Source of the DNA: an uncultured Cellvibrio sp.
GTDB lineage: Bacteria; Pseudomonadota; Gammaproteobacteria; Pseudomonadales; Cellvibrionaceae
Reading direction: 5' to 3'
Length of the DNA stretch: 7,486 nt
NCBI GenBank assembly: GCA_946482385.1
Contig: CAMLRI010000089.1
Coordinates: forward strand, 1 to 7,486
A program made the translations under genes and the position numbers. This document shows positions 1 through 6,657 of the stretch, piece after piece. The notes beneath the pieces were generated by a model. That model was not told where the DNA came from, did no database searches, and saw only the letters and a list, made by a program, of their open reading frames with translations. How positions within the stretch are numbered: the first letter of the stretch is position 1; every line of letters starts with the position of its first letter.

Positions 1-1373
1 CCCTGGCGATAAAAACGCACCGCCTGGGGTTCGCCCTTGGGCAGGTTTTTTACCAGCTTGTGGTAATCCGCCGGGGATTTAATATCGCTAAAGGCCAACT
101 GGGTAATGATATCGCCCACCTGTAAGCCTGCCTCTGCTGCCGGGCTGCCGGGTTTGATCCTGGTCACTACCACCCCTGCCTCAGCGCCACCGCGCTGGCT
201 TTGCTCCAGCTGGCTGACAACCAGGCCCAGGGCATCTTCCTCTTGCTGGGCTGGTGCCTTGGCCGGGCGCGCCGAAGCCTCTTGCGGCGACACCGGCAAT
301 ATACCTACGGTCACCTTGAGGGTTTGCTCTTTACCTTTGCGCATAATCATCACTGGCACCTTGGAATTGGGTGCAGTGCGCCCCACCAGGTAGGGCAAAT
401 CGCTGGATGTGTGCACCTGGGTGTCATTGAATTTGATAATCAGGTCGCCGGCTTTTAACCCGGATTTGGCCGCCGGCCCCTCGGGGTCAACATCGTTAAT
501 CAGGGCGCCCATGGGCTTATCCAACCCCAGGGAACTGGCCAGGTTTTTGTCGACATCCTGGATCACCACCCCCAACCAACCGCGGTCAACCCGGCCTTTT
601 TCTTTTAATTGCGCCACCACATCCAGCGCCAGGCTGGAGGGAATGGCAAACGACAGGCCCACAGAGCCACCGCTGGGCGAATAGATTTGCGAGTTGATGC
701 CCACTACCTCGCCTTCCATATTGAACAGCGGGCCGCCGGAGTTGCCCGGATTGATGGCCACATCGGTTTGGATAAAGGGCACATAGTTGCTCTCGGTATG
801 GGCCGAGGGGATGCTGCGGCCAATGGCGCTGACAATACCGGCGCTGGCGGAGTAATCCAGGCCAAAGGGCGAGCCTATGGCCACCACCCACTGCCCCACC
901 TTGAGGGTTTCATCGCGGGCCAACACCAAAGTGGGCAGGGCTTTGGCGTCGATTTTTAGCAGCGCCAGGTCCGAGCGCTCATCGCGCCCCACCAGCTCCG
1001 CCCGAAATTCGCGCTGGTCATTCAGGATCACCGTAATCTCATCCATCTCGCCCACCACATGGTCGTTGGTGAGCACATAGCCATCGCTGGAAATAATAAA
1101 ACCCGAGCCTAGTGAACCCCTGTCGCGCGGCGCCTGGCGCTGCTCCAGCAGCTCGCGGAAAATATCGGGCAGGTTTTGCATATTGGGGGGCAGCTGCTGG
1201 AATTGGCGCTGCTGTTGCGCCTTGGCCACCGCGGTAATTTTCACCACCGCTGGCGAGTGCTGCTCAATCAGTGCGGTAAAGTCGGGCAGCTCAGCAGCAA
1301 AGCCGGGGCTGGTGAACATCAAGGCCAACACAAAAGCTACCAGGCTGGTGAATTTGGCAGTCAATCTACTCAT
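1..1373 (-). CDS. mucD: DegP/MucD-type periplasmic serine endoprotease (HtrA family), 3' end cut by window
   Basis: The translated minus strand from the ATG at 1373 stays open for 457 codons to the window edge. An HtrA protease degrades or holds misfolded envelope proteins in the periplasm. Visible in order: a signal peptide (about residues 1-27, ending GFAA before ELPDF), a trypsin-like domain with His105 (TNDHVV), Asp135 (RSDLALL) and Ser212 (NPGNSGGPL), a first PDZ domain from about 264 (GWLGVVIQDV), a Pro/Ala/Gln linker near 362-385, and a second PDZ domain running into the edge. MucD proteins are about 470-480 residues, so only some 15-25 are missing. The start is set by AGGAG at 1380-1384, 6 nt from the ATG. 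In Pseudomonas mucD belongs to the algU-mucABCD operon; here the gene upstream is motY. MucD is the closest named homologue I recognise; degP/degQ would also be defensible symbols. No catalytic residue is missing. Confidence 0.93.
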   Translation of the reverse strand, partial: MSRLTAKFTSLVAFVLALMFTSPGFAAELPDFTALIEQHSPAVVKITAVAKAQQQRQFQQLPPNMQNLPDIFRELLEQRQAPRDRGSLGSGFIISSDGYVLTNDHVVGEMDEITVILNDQREFRAELVGRDERSDLALLKIDAKALPTLVLARDETLKVGQWVVAIGSPFGLDYSASAGIVSAIGRSIPSAHTESNYVPFIQTDVAINPGNSGGPLFNMEGEVVGINSQIYSPSGGSVGLSFAIPSSLALDVVAQLKEKGRVDRGWLGVVIQDVDKNLASSLGLDKPMGALINDVDPEGPAAKSGLKAGDLIIKFNDTQVHTSSDLPYLVGRTAPNSKVPVMIMRKGKEQTLKVTVGILPVSPQEASARPAKAPAQQEEDALGLVVSQLEQSQRGGAEAGVVVTRIKPGSPAAEAGLQVGDIITQLAFSDIKSPADYHKLVKNLPKGEPQAVRFYRQ

Positions 1374-1397
1374 CTAATGCTCCTGTTAATCGATAAG

Positions 1398-1433
1398 GCA
1401 CCGGAGCGGGCAGTATCACACCCGCACCGGCGC
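1398..1433 (-). promoter_or_regulatory. Strong hairpin in the leader of mucD/degP
   Basis: Arms 1398-1410 and 1421-1433 form a 13-position stem around a 10-nt loop. As minus-strand RNA, 11 positions are Watson-Crick pairs, one is G-U and one is U-U. No U-run follows (the next bases are CUUAUCGAUU), so it does not look like a standard intrinsic terminator. If the candidate promoter at 1443-1470 is used, this hairpin sits at the very 5' end of the mRNA, ending 13 nt before the Shine-Dalgarno sequence. It could protect the 5' end, weaken read-through from motY, or modulate translation. Confidence 0.5.
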
Positions 1434-1442
1434 AGCCTCCTG

Positions 1443-1470
1443 TCTGACTCGATTGATGGCAAAAAATTCC
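1443..1470 (-). promoter_or_regulatory. Candidate sigma-E/AlgU promoter for the mucD/degP gene
   Basis: Read on the minus strand, GGAATTT (1464-1470) is followed by a 16-nt spacer (1448-1463) and TCAGA (1443-1447). The known sigma-E/AlgU pattern is about GGAACTT, 16-17 nt, then TCTGA, so there is one mismatch in each box. It lies just beyond the motY stop codon and would start transcription near 1436-1438, about 65 nt before the protease ATG. Envelope proteases of this family are classic targets of this sigma factor in E. coli and Pseudomonas. The match is seen; its activity is inferred. Confidence 0.5.
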
Positions 1471-1477
1471 ACCGGGT

Positions 1478-2545
1478 TTAAGGCGCGGGCTGCTTGCCCG
1501 AGCGCAAATCCTGGCTTTCCACCATCTGCTCCAATTCCTTAAGGGTTAAGCCCTCCCGCGTGGCGGCGGATGAGCCGCTTTCGGCCTGCTGCGCCAGGCG
1601 CTCCTGCTCGGCCTGGCGCCTGGCCTCTTCCTGCGCACGCAATGCCTGGGTGCGTTTTTCCATGGCCTGGCGGGTGCCCGCATTCTCCAAACGCACGGTG
1701 ACACGGCGATTCTGCGCCCGCCCCTGCTCACTGGCATTGGTTGCCGCCGGGTATTGGTCGCCGTGCCAGCGGCTGTTGATGCGCTCCGCCGCTATACCCC
1801 GCGCCACCAAATAGTCAGTTACCAGGTTTGCCTGTAGGCGCGACATCTCCAGGCTCTGGGCCTGATCTTCCCGCGCATCGCTGTGGGCATCTACCAGTAT
1901 TCCCAACACCTGGCGATCGGCCTTGGTATAGCGCGCCACCTTGTCCAGCTCACCCTTGGCGCGGCTGTTCAGCGCCTGGGCATCCGCCTGGTAATACAGG
2001 GTGACACGGGCGATCTCGGCAAAGGTGTAGGGAATCAACTGCTCCACACAGCGGCTGAAATTGGCATAGGCAGGAGCAAAACGGTTGGGCGATAGGCTCA
2101 CCAGCAAAGCGCCGCCATCAGCCTGGCCGGCACCACTAAACATCACCAGCTGCCCCTGTTTTAACTCCCCCAGGATGGCGGTTAACAGGCCGCCACTCAG
2201 TTTGAGCACCGCCCCTGCCCCAAGCGACTGCTGGCCGAGGGGGCGGCTGGCGAGGTCGCTGCGCCAAGCCGGGGGCAGAGCTTGTATCGCCACCACCCCA
2301 GGGGGAAAGCCTTTATGGCTGCGCGGGCGCAGGCTAAGCACCTCCGCCTGGCCACTGTTGCGCTCCAGCACTGCCTCGCCGAAACCGGGAATCTCATGGC
2401 TGAGGCTGCAACCAAAGGCGCCGCTTTTAACCTGCCAGCGAGCCTCGGCCCAATCGGCCACATAGCCCTGGGCCTGCAGCTGCAAAGCCACAATACTCGT
2501 CAGCAGCAGTAAACCGCCGCGCCCCAACCACATCATTAACCGCAT
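1478..2545 (-). CDS. motY: MotY-like flagellar stator-anchoring protein with OmpA C-terminal domain
   Basis: MotY is a periplasmic T-ring protein that helps hold the flagellar stator next to the motor; its C-terminal OmpA-like domain binds peptidoglycan. The 355-residue product has a signal peptide (about 1-25, hydrophobic [10 protein letters not shown] core), a MotY-type N-terminal domain ([12 protein letters not shown]... and later [20 protein letters not shown]), then an OmpA domain (about 185-288) with AHSD at 220-223 and [10 protein letters not shown] near its end. I chose the ATG at 2545 because AAAGGTG lies just upstream; a GTG at 2566 would extend the frame by 7 residues, place that site inside the gene and spoil the signal peptide. 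Divergent placement from pyrC-rnt matches Pseudomonas as I recall it. Two oddities: a charged 67-residue tail (289-355) beyond the usual MotY end, and Gln238 where OmpA domains usually carry Arg. A generic OmpA-family protein is the alternative. Confidence 0.87.
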   Translation of the reverse strand: MRLMMWLGRGGLLLLTSIVALQLQAQGYVADWAEARWQVKSGAFGCSLSHEIPGFGEAVLERNSGQAEVLSLRPRSHKGFPPGVVAIQALPPAWRSDLASRPLGQQSLGAGAVLKLSGGLLTAILGELKQGQLVMFSGAGQADGGALLVSLSPNRFAPAYANFSRCVEQLIPYTFAEIARVTLYYQADAQALNSRAKGELDKVARYTKADRQVLGILVDAHSDAREDQAQSLEMSRLQANLVTDYLVARGIAAERINSRWHGDQYPAATNASEQGRAQNRRVTVRLENAGTRQAMEKRTQALRAQEEARRQAEQERLAQQAESGSSAATREGLTLKELEQMVESQDLRSGKQPAP

Positions 2546-2595
2546 AAAACACCTTTCTCCAGCCACTCAAGGCGAGTATAGCCAGCGCACCGCCA

Positions 2596-2622
2596 GCATC
2601 GGCGGCGCTGCCAGCGCATTTT
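2596..2622 (-). promoter_or_regulatory. Weak candidate flagellar sigma-28 (FliA) promoter for motY
   Basis: Minus-strand GCCGATGC (2596-2603) matches six of eight positions of the FliA -10 element GCCGATAA, and an A-run (2619-2622) lies 15 nt upstream where TAAA is expected. The -35 match is poor. A sigma-70-like TATACT on the minus strand at 2575-2580 is an alternative -10, but it has no good -35 at 16-18 nt. Flagellar stator genes are often FliA-dependent, which makes the site plausible but not established. Confidence 0.3.
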
Positions 2623-2649
2623 TGCCGGCATGCTCCCTTGTGATAGCAT
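2622..2649 (+). promoter_or_regulatory. Candidate sigma-70 promoter of pyrC with extended -10
   Basis: TTGCCG (2622-2627), a 16-nt spacer, and TAGCAT (2644-2649) preceded by TG at 2641-2642 give a moderate -35 and an extended -10. Transcription would begin around 2655-2657 in a pyrimidine tract (CTCTCTTTTT, 2654-2663), leaving a leader of about 55 nt before the pyrC ATG. The boxes lie inside a perfect inverted repeat (2626-2634 and 2645-2653). Confidence 0.4.
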
Positions 2650-2653
2650 GCCG
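2626..2653. repeat. Perfect 9-bp inverted repeat in the motY-pyrC control region
   Basis: CGGCATGCT at 2626-2634 and AGCATGCCG at 2645-2653 are exact reverse complements separated by 10 nt. A second, shorter pairing, CCGCT (2651-2655) with AGCGG (2664-2668), overlaps the right arm, so the two structures exclude each other if both are transcribed. The repeat could be a protein-binding operator over the pyrC promoter or, on a longer transcript, a leader hairpin followed by a T-run (2659-2663). Confidence 0.5.
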
Positions 2654-2711
2654 CTCTCTTTTTAGCGGCCGAAACCCGACACCCGCCCTCTGCCCCAGCT
2701 GGAATCTAGCC

Positions 2712-3752
2712 ATGACTGCACCCACCACCTTGCGAATCACCCAACCCGACGACTGGCATATCCACCTGCGCGATGGCGAAGCCCTAACCCGTACTGTTGG
2801 CGATGCCGCCCAGCAATTTTCCCGGGCCATTGTAATGCCCAACCTGGTGCCGCCAGTGATGAACACCGAACAGGCATTGGCTTATAAAGCGCGCATCCTG
2901 GCCGCTCGCCCGGCAGGCAGCCAGTTTGAACCCCTGATGGTGCTCTACCTCACCGACAATACCGACCCGGCAGAAATCGCCAAGGCCAAGGCAGCCGGCG
3001 TCACCGCCTGCAAACTCTACCCGGCGGGGGCCACCACCAATTCCGATTCGGGCGTAACCGACCTGAAAAAAATCTACCCGGTGCTGGACGCCATGCAAAA
3101 CGCCGGCATGCACTTTTTGCTGCACGGCGAAGTCACCGACAGCAGTATTGATATTTTCGACCGGGAGAAGGTTTTTCTTGAGCGGACTTTGAGCCAAGTG
3201 GTCAAACAATTTCCCGGCCTGAAAATGGTGCTGGAACATATCACCACCGCCGATGCCGCCGAATTTGTCGCCGCCGCCCCCGCCAATGTGGCCGCCACCA
3301 TCACCGCCCACCATTTGCTCTACAACCGCAACCACATGCTGGCCGGCGGCATACGCCCCCACTATTACTGCCTGCCCATCCTGAAACGCAGCACCCACCA
3401 GCAGGCGCTGATTAAGGCGGCCACCAGCGGCAACCCCAAATTCTTTTTGGGTACAGATTCCGCACCCCACGCCAAAGATAAAAAAGAAGCCGCCTGCGGT
3501 TGCGCCGGCAGCTACACCGCCTACTCGGCAATAGAGCTCTACGCCGAAGCCTTTGAAGACGCCGGCGCCCTGGATAAGCTCGAAGCCTTTGCCAGCCATT
3601 TCGGTGCCGATTTTTACGGCCTGGCGCGCAACACCCGCCAGATCACCCTGGTAAAAGAAAGCTGGCAGCTGCCCGACAGCCTGGCCTTTGGCCAAACCAA
3701 CCTGGTGCCCCTGCGCGCCGGCGAAACCCTGCGCTGGAAACTCAAACCCTAA
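2712..3752 (+). CDS. pyrC: Dihydroorotase, class II (E. coli PyrC type)
   Basis: This zinc enzyme reversibly cyclises N-carbamoyl-L-aspartate to dihydroorotate, the third step of de novo pyrimidine synthesis, in the cytoplasm. The 346-residue product matches the E. coli enzyme in length and across its whole sequence. Visible active-site residues: His16 and His18 with Arg20 (HIHLRDG), Asn44 (VMPNL), the Lys101 expected to be carboxylated and to bridge the metals (CKLYP), His138 (HGE), His176 (LEHITT), and the catalytic Asp249 (GTDSAPH). The CGCAG motif after it is also typical. The ATG at 2712 is chosen because the N-terminus MTAP...PDDWH aligns with known PyrC and GGAA lies 7 nt upstream; the frame is open further upstream (to a TTG at 2622) but without family similarity. 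rnt follows 44 bp later. Confidence 0.98.
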   Translation: MTAPTTLRITQPDDWHIHLRDGEALTRTVGDAAQQFSRAIVMPNLVPPVMNTEQALAYKARILAARPAGSQFEPLMVLYLTDNTDPAEIAKAKAAGVTACKLYPAGATTNSDSGVTDLKKIYPVLDAMQNAGMHFLLHGEVTDSSIDIFDREKVFLERTLSQVVKQFPGLKMVLEHITTADAAEFVAAAPANVAATITAHHLLYNRNHMLAGGIRPHYYCLPILKRSTHQQALIKAATSGNPKFFLGTDSAPHAKDKKEAACGCAGSYTAYSAIELYAEAFEDAGALDKLEAFASHFGADFYGLARNTRQITLVKESWQLPDSLAFGQTNLVPLRAGETLRWKLKP

Positions 3753-3796
3753 TGCGCGCACCTATTCACCAGGCAAGACTGTTATAAGGCAATACC

Positions 3797-4468
3797 GTGA
3801 ACCCACCCGAACAAATGCGCGACCCTGACTCACCACTGGCGCAACGCTTTCGCGGCTTTTTGCCGGTGATTGTCGATGTAGAAACCGGCGGTTTTAACGC
3901 CCAGAGCGATGCCCTGCTGGAAATCGCCGCTGTCACCCTGCGCATGGACGACCAAGGCCTGCTGCACCGCCACGAGACCTTCGCTTTCCATGTGGAGCCC
4001 TTCGAAGGCGCCAATATCGAACAGGCGGCATTGGATTTTACCGGCATCGACCTGGACAGCCCCGACCGCCTGGCCGAACCGGAACTGATGGTCATGACCG
4101 ACCTGCTCAGCGCCGTGCGCCGCTCAGTCAAAGAAAACGGCTGCACCCGCGCCGTAATTGTCGGCCACAACGCCCATTTCGATTTAAATTTCGTCAACGC
4201 CGCCATAGAGCGCTGCAACATCAAACGCAGCCCCTTCCACCCCTTTTCGGTATTCGACACCGCCACCCTCGCCGGCCTGGCCTTTGGCCAAACGGTACTG
4301 GCCAAAGCCTGTAAAGTCGCCGGCCTGGAATTCAGCAACAGCGCCGCCCACTCCGCCGCCTACGACGCGGAAAAAACCGCCGACCTTTTCTGCTTAATTG
4401 TGAACCGCTGGAAGGAATTAGGCGGCTGGGCTGCCGCCAGTGAAGACATGGACGAAGAGGCGGAGTAA
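3797..4468 (+). CDS. rnt: Ribonuclease T (DEDDh 3'-5' exoribonuclease)
   Basis: RNase T trims 3' ends of tRNA, 5S and 23S rRNA and other stable RNAs in the cytoplasm, acting as a homodimer. The 223-residue product carries all five DEDDh catalytic residues: Asp27 and Glu29 (VDVETGG), Asp129 (HNAHFDLNF), His185 and Asp190 ([10 protein letters not shown]). Similarity to the E. coli enzyme runs from RFRGF to [10 protein letters not shown] chose the GTG start because AAGG at 3786-3789 sits 7 nt upstream; an ATG at 3815 (six codons later) is possible but lacks such a site. The acidic C-terminal tail is slightly longer than in E. coli (about 215 residues). It probably shares a transcript with pyrC, an order also found in Pseudomonas as I recall it. 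Confidence 0.97.
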   Translation: MNPPEQMRDPDSPLAQRFRGFLPVIVDVETGGFNAQSDALLEIAAVTLRMDDQGLLHRHETFAFHVEPFEGANIEQAALDFTGIDLDSPDRLAEPELMVMTDLLSAVRRSVKENGCTRAVIVGHNAHFDLNFVNAAIERCNIKRSPFHPFSVFDTATLAGLAFGQTVLAKACKVAGLEFSNSAAHSAAYDAEKTADLFCLIVNRWKELGGWAAASEDMDEEAE

Positions 4469-4519
4469 CCCATATTCCTTCATTAAAAAAATCAACAAGC
4501 CACTCTCAACATCCGTCAT

Positions 4520-4556
4520 TTAACAATGGATTTTTAACGATAATAGCGATCAGGAG
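4520..4556 (+). promoter_or_regulatory. Possible promoter elements and RBS of the S9 peptidase gene
   Basis: The 98-bp gap after rnt is AT-rich. It holds TTAACA (4520-4525, -35-like) and GATAAT (4539-4544, -10-like), but these are only 13 nt apart, too close for a standard promoter, so the exact pair is unclear. AGGAG at 4552-4556 lies 10 nt before the ATG at 4567 and is a credible, slightly distant ribosome-binding site. I see no convincing terminator for rnt here. Confidence 0.25.
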
Positions 4557-4566
4557 CCGTTAAAAC

Positions 4567-6555
4567 ATGCTAATACGCCAACTATTTTTCTTTATTCTCT
4601 TGTGCGCGACCTTTATTACACCAGCTCAGGCACTGGAGGGCATTACCGGCGCATCACAGATACCGGCAGAAAATTTCTTTAAAGATAATACTGAATTCAG
4701 TTACATCATATCTCCAGATGGAAAGCAACTGGCTTTCATTCGCAAACATCCACAGTCTTACAGCATTGTGATTACTGATCTGGACAAGCGCCAAGAAATT
4801 TACGACTTCCCAATCAGCCAACAAATGCCCAGACAACTAGCCTGGATCAGCAATACCCGCCTAGTATTTGGACTTAAGGGCATGATTTTTTCTGTCAATC
4901 ATGATGGCGCCGACCTAAGGATTTTAATCAACAACATTTACGACATCGAAAAAGTAAAGAGTTTCGCCTCGTATGTAGACAACCTAAGATATTGGTCACT
5001 ACTTAAACGCCCATCTGGCACTGAAGAAGATATATTGTTTTTGTCATACGACACCAATGGATACGCCAACATACACAAAGTCAATATTTATACAGGCGAA
5101 AAAAAGGATCTTTATGATGCCAAAAAACTAAAAGCAAATGCTCTTTACACCGATAAAGATGGAAAAGTTGTCTTAATACAAAAAATAAAAAAAGATAAAA
5201 ACCTTTTTTATCGCCTATTAGACGACAAATCAGACATGGAGCTAGCAGACATCGATATAGCTAGCAATACTTACAAGCTCAGCTATGACGCCAAATCTTT
5301 TTTAAATCGCACTGTTGTTTTGCATGAAATAGGCTACGAAAACAATACTATGTATATTTCTGAAAAAACATCAGGCGACAAATACCAATTAGTAAAATAT
5401 AACTATCTAACAAACCAAAAAGAAATTTTAGGTAGCGACCCTATGTACGATATTGGCGGACCTGATACTGACGTTTCACTGCACTATGACCATAAAAAAA
5501 GAGAGCTTATAGGATTCAGCTACAGTGCTGACAAGCAAAAAACTGTATGGCTGGATACCAGAATGAAAAATCATCAAACAAAAATTGATCGACTGTACCC
5601 AGGAAAAATAAATGAAATTTACGATTGGAATGAAGATATAAACAAGCTGCTAGTATTAAGTCAGGACGCAAAAACTCAGGGAAAAATCATTGTCTTCGAC
5701 ACAGAAACAAACAAGGCTATAGTGCAAACTGATTATGCATCACGCCTTAGCCCTTCACACATGAAGGACACCGAAATCTATCGCTATAACACCCAAGACA
5801 ACACGTCAATAACGGCTTATTTAACACCCCCAGCAAGTAACACAACTCAACGCTGGCCGTTAATTGTTATGCCTCACGGCGGCCCTTTCATACGAAGCCA
5901 TTATGGCTACGACGGCCATGCGCAGTATTTTTCTACACGAGGATACGCAGTTCTGGAACCTAATTTCCGAGGCTCACCAGGATATGGAGCAAAGCATTTG
6001 ATCGCAGGAAAGCATCAGATTGCAGACCTGATGCTTTCCGATATTGCTGATGGAGTAAAAGCCCTAATCAATGAAGGCAAGATAGATCCAAATCAAGTAT
6101 ACATATTAGGCTTTAGCTATGGCGGCTATGCTGCAATTATGAGCGCAATTAAATACCCAGAAATCTATAAAGCTGCCGTATCGGCATCTGCACCTTTAGA
6201 TTTGATCCAGCAGCTTAAAGACTACAAAAAAGAAAAATCTTGGTTTGCCTACGAATTTTGGAACGAGTTAATAGGCGCGAGGGAAAAAGGAAAAGAATAC
6301 ATAAAATCCATTTCTCCTTATTACCGAATAGAAGACATCAAAATCCCTCTCCTTATTTTTCATGGCGATGACGACCCCATCATCTCGAAAAAACAAGCAG
6401 AGGAATTCAAAGAACTTGCAGAAAAGAAAAAACTGGATATCCCCGTCAAAATCGTTCAAGACGAAGGCCACGGCTGGAACCTGGTAAGCAGCAACACTTA
6501 TTTTGTGGAAAAATCGCTGGAGCTCTTTAAAAAACATGCGCCAGCTGCGAATTGA
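4567..6555 (+). CDS. Exported S9-family (prolyl oligopeptidase-like) serine peptidase
   Basis: S9 peptidases cut short peptides, often after proline or from an acylated or free N-terminus; the exact substrate cannot be told here. The 662-residue product has a signal peptide (1-22, ending AQA), so it is probably periplasmic or secreted. Residues about 30-400 form a divergent beta-propeller region (for example SPDGKQLAFI near the start). The C-terminal alpha/beta-hydrolase domain (about 410-662) has the oxyanion-region motif HGGP at 437-440, NFRGSPGYG, nucleophile Ser517 (GFSYGGYAA), Asp603 (HGDDDP) and His635 (DEGHGW), a complete triad in the order Ser-Asp-His. Base composition differs sharply from its neighbours: the line 5401-5460 has 22 G/C of 60 against 43 of 60 at 3241-3300 in pyrC. 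That suggests separate acquisition. It resembles acylaminoacyl-peptidase or dipeptidyl-peptidase relatives; no closer name is justified. Confidence 0.9.
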   Translation: MLIRQLFFFILLCATFITPAQALEGITGASQIPAENFFKDNTEFSYIISPDGKQLAFIRKHPQSYSIVITDLDKRQEIYDFPISQQMPRQLAWISNTRLVFGLKGMIFSVNHDGADLRILINNIYDIEKVKSFASYVDNLRYWSLLKRPSGTEEDILFLSYDTNGYANIHKVNIYTGEKKDLYDAKKLKANALYTDKDGKVVLIQKIKKDKNLFYRLLDDKSDMELADIDIASNTYKLSYDAKSFLNRTVVLHEIGYENNTMYISEKTSGDKYQLVKYNYLTNQKEILGSDPMYDIGGPDTDVSLHYDHKKRELIGFSYSADKQKTVWLDTRMKNHQTKIDRLYPGKINEIYDWNEDINKLLVLSQDAKTQGKIIVFDTETNKAIVQTDYASRLSPSHMKDTEIYRYNTQDNTSITAYLTPPASNTTQRWPLIVMPHGGPFIRSHYGYDGHAQYFSTRGYAVLEPNFRGSPGYGAKHLIAGKHQIADLMLSDIADGVKALINEGKIDPNQVYILGFSYGGYAAIMSAIKYPEIYKAAVSASAPLDLIQQLKDYKKEKSWFAYEFWNELIGAREKGKEYIKSISPYYRIEDIKIPLLIFHGDDDPIISKKQAEEFKELAEKKKLDIPVKIVQDEGHGWNLVSSNTYFVEKSLELFKKHAPAAN

Positions 6556-6602
6556 CGCAAACAAGGCAACACTCGAAAAATACTGGTTAGCCTAATGCTC
6601 CA

Positions 6603-6644
6603 CATCAAGCAAAAAGCGTCGACAAGAGCACTTTTTGCTTGATG
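6603..6644. terminator. Probable bidirectional terminator between convergent genes
   Basis: CATCAAGCAAAAAG (6603-6616) and its exact reverse complement (6631-6644) form a perfect 14-bp stem with a 14-nt loop. The site lies between the stop of the S9 peptidase (6555) and the stop of the minus-strand MaoC gene (6658), where a shared terminator is expected. The A/T runs are inside the stem, not after it, so the fit to a textbook rho-independent terminator is only fair. Confidence 0.6.
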
Positions 6645-6657
6645 ATAGTTACTGGCC

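Noticed and set aside
106..959. Several short open frames on both strands within the first kilobase
   Set aside because: They all lie within the continuous protease frame on the minus strand, which has a full catalytic triad and PDZ domains.
2546..2566. GTG start seven codons upstream for MotY
   Set aside because: The purine-rich ribosome-binding site lies inside this extension and serves the ATG at 2545, which gives a better signal peptide.
2595..2614. Possible sigma-54 promoter (TGGC...GATGCT) for motY
   Set aside because: The GG and GC elements are separated by 13 nt, not the 10 nt that sigma-54 requires.
2622..2711. Upstream TTG start that would lengthen PyrC by 30 residues
   Set aside because: The added residues have no family similarity and would cover the candidate promoter. 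The ATG at 2712 aligns with the known PyrC N-terminus and has GGAA 7 nt upstream.
2784..3761. Long minus-strand open frame of about 325 codons opposite pyrC
   Set aside because: It is antisense to an unmistakable pyrC with all catalytic residues. Its glycine-rich product mirrors the GC-rich codons of pyrC and has no recognisable domain.
3766..4338. Minus-strand open frame of 190 codons opposite rnt
   Set aside because: It is fully covered by rnt, whose frame has the complete DEDDh set. The antisense product is serine/arginine-rich with no family features.
4567..4608. Lipoprotein signal in the S9 peptidase (Cys13 within ILLC)
   Set aside because: The residue before the Cys is Leu, not Gly/Ala/Ser, and a clear AQA signal-peptidase I site follows at residues 20-22.
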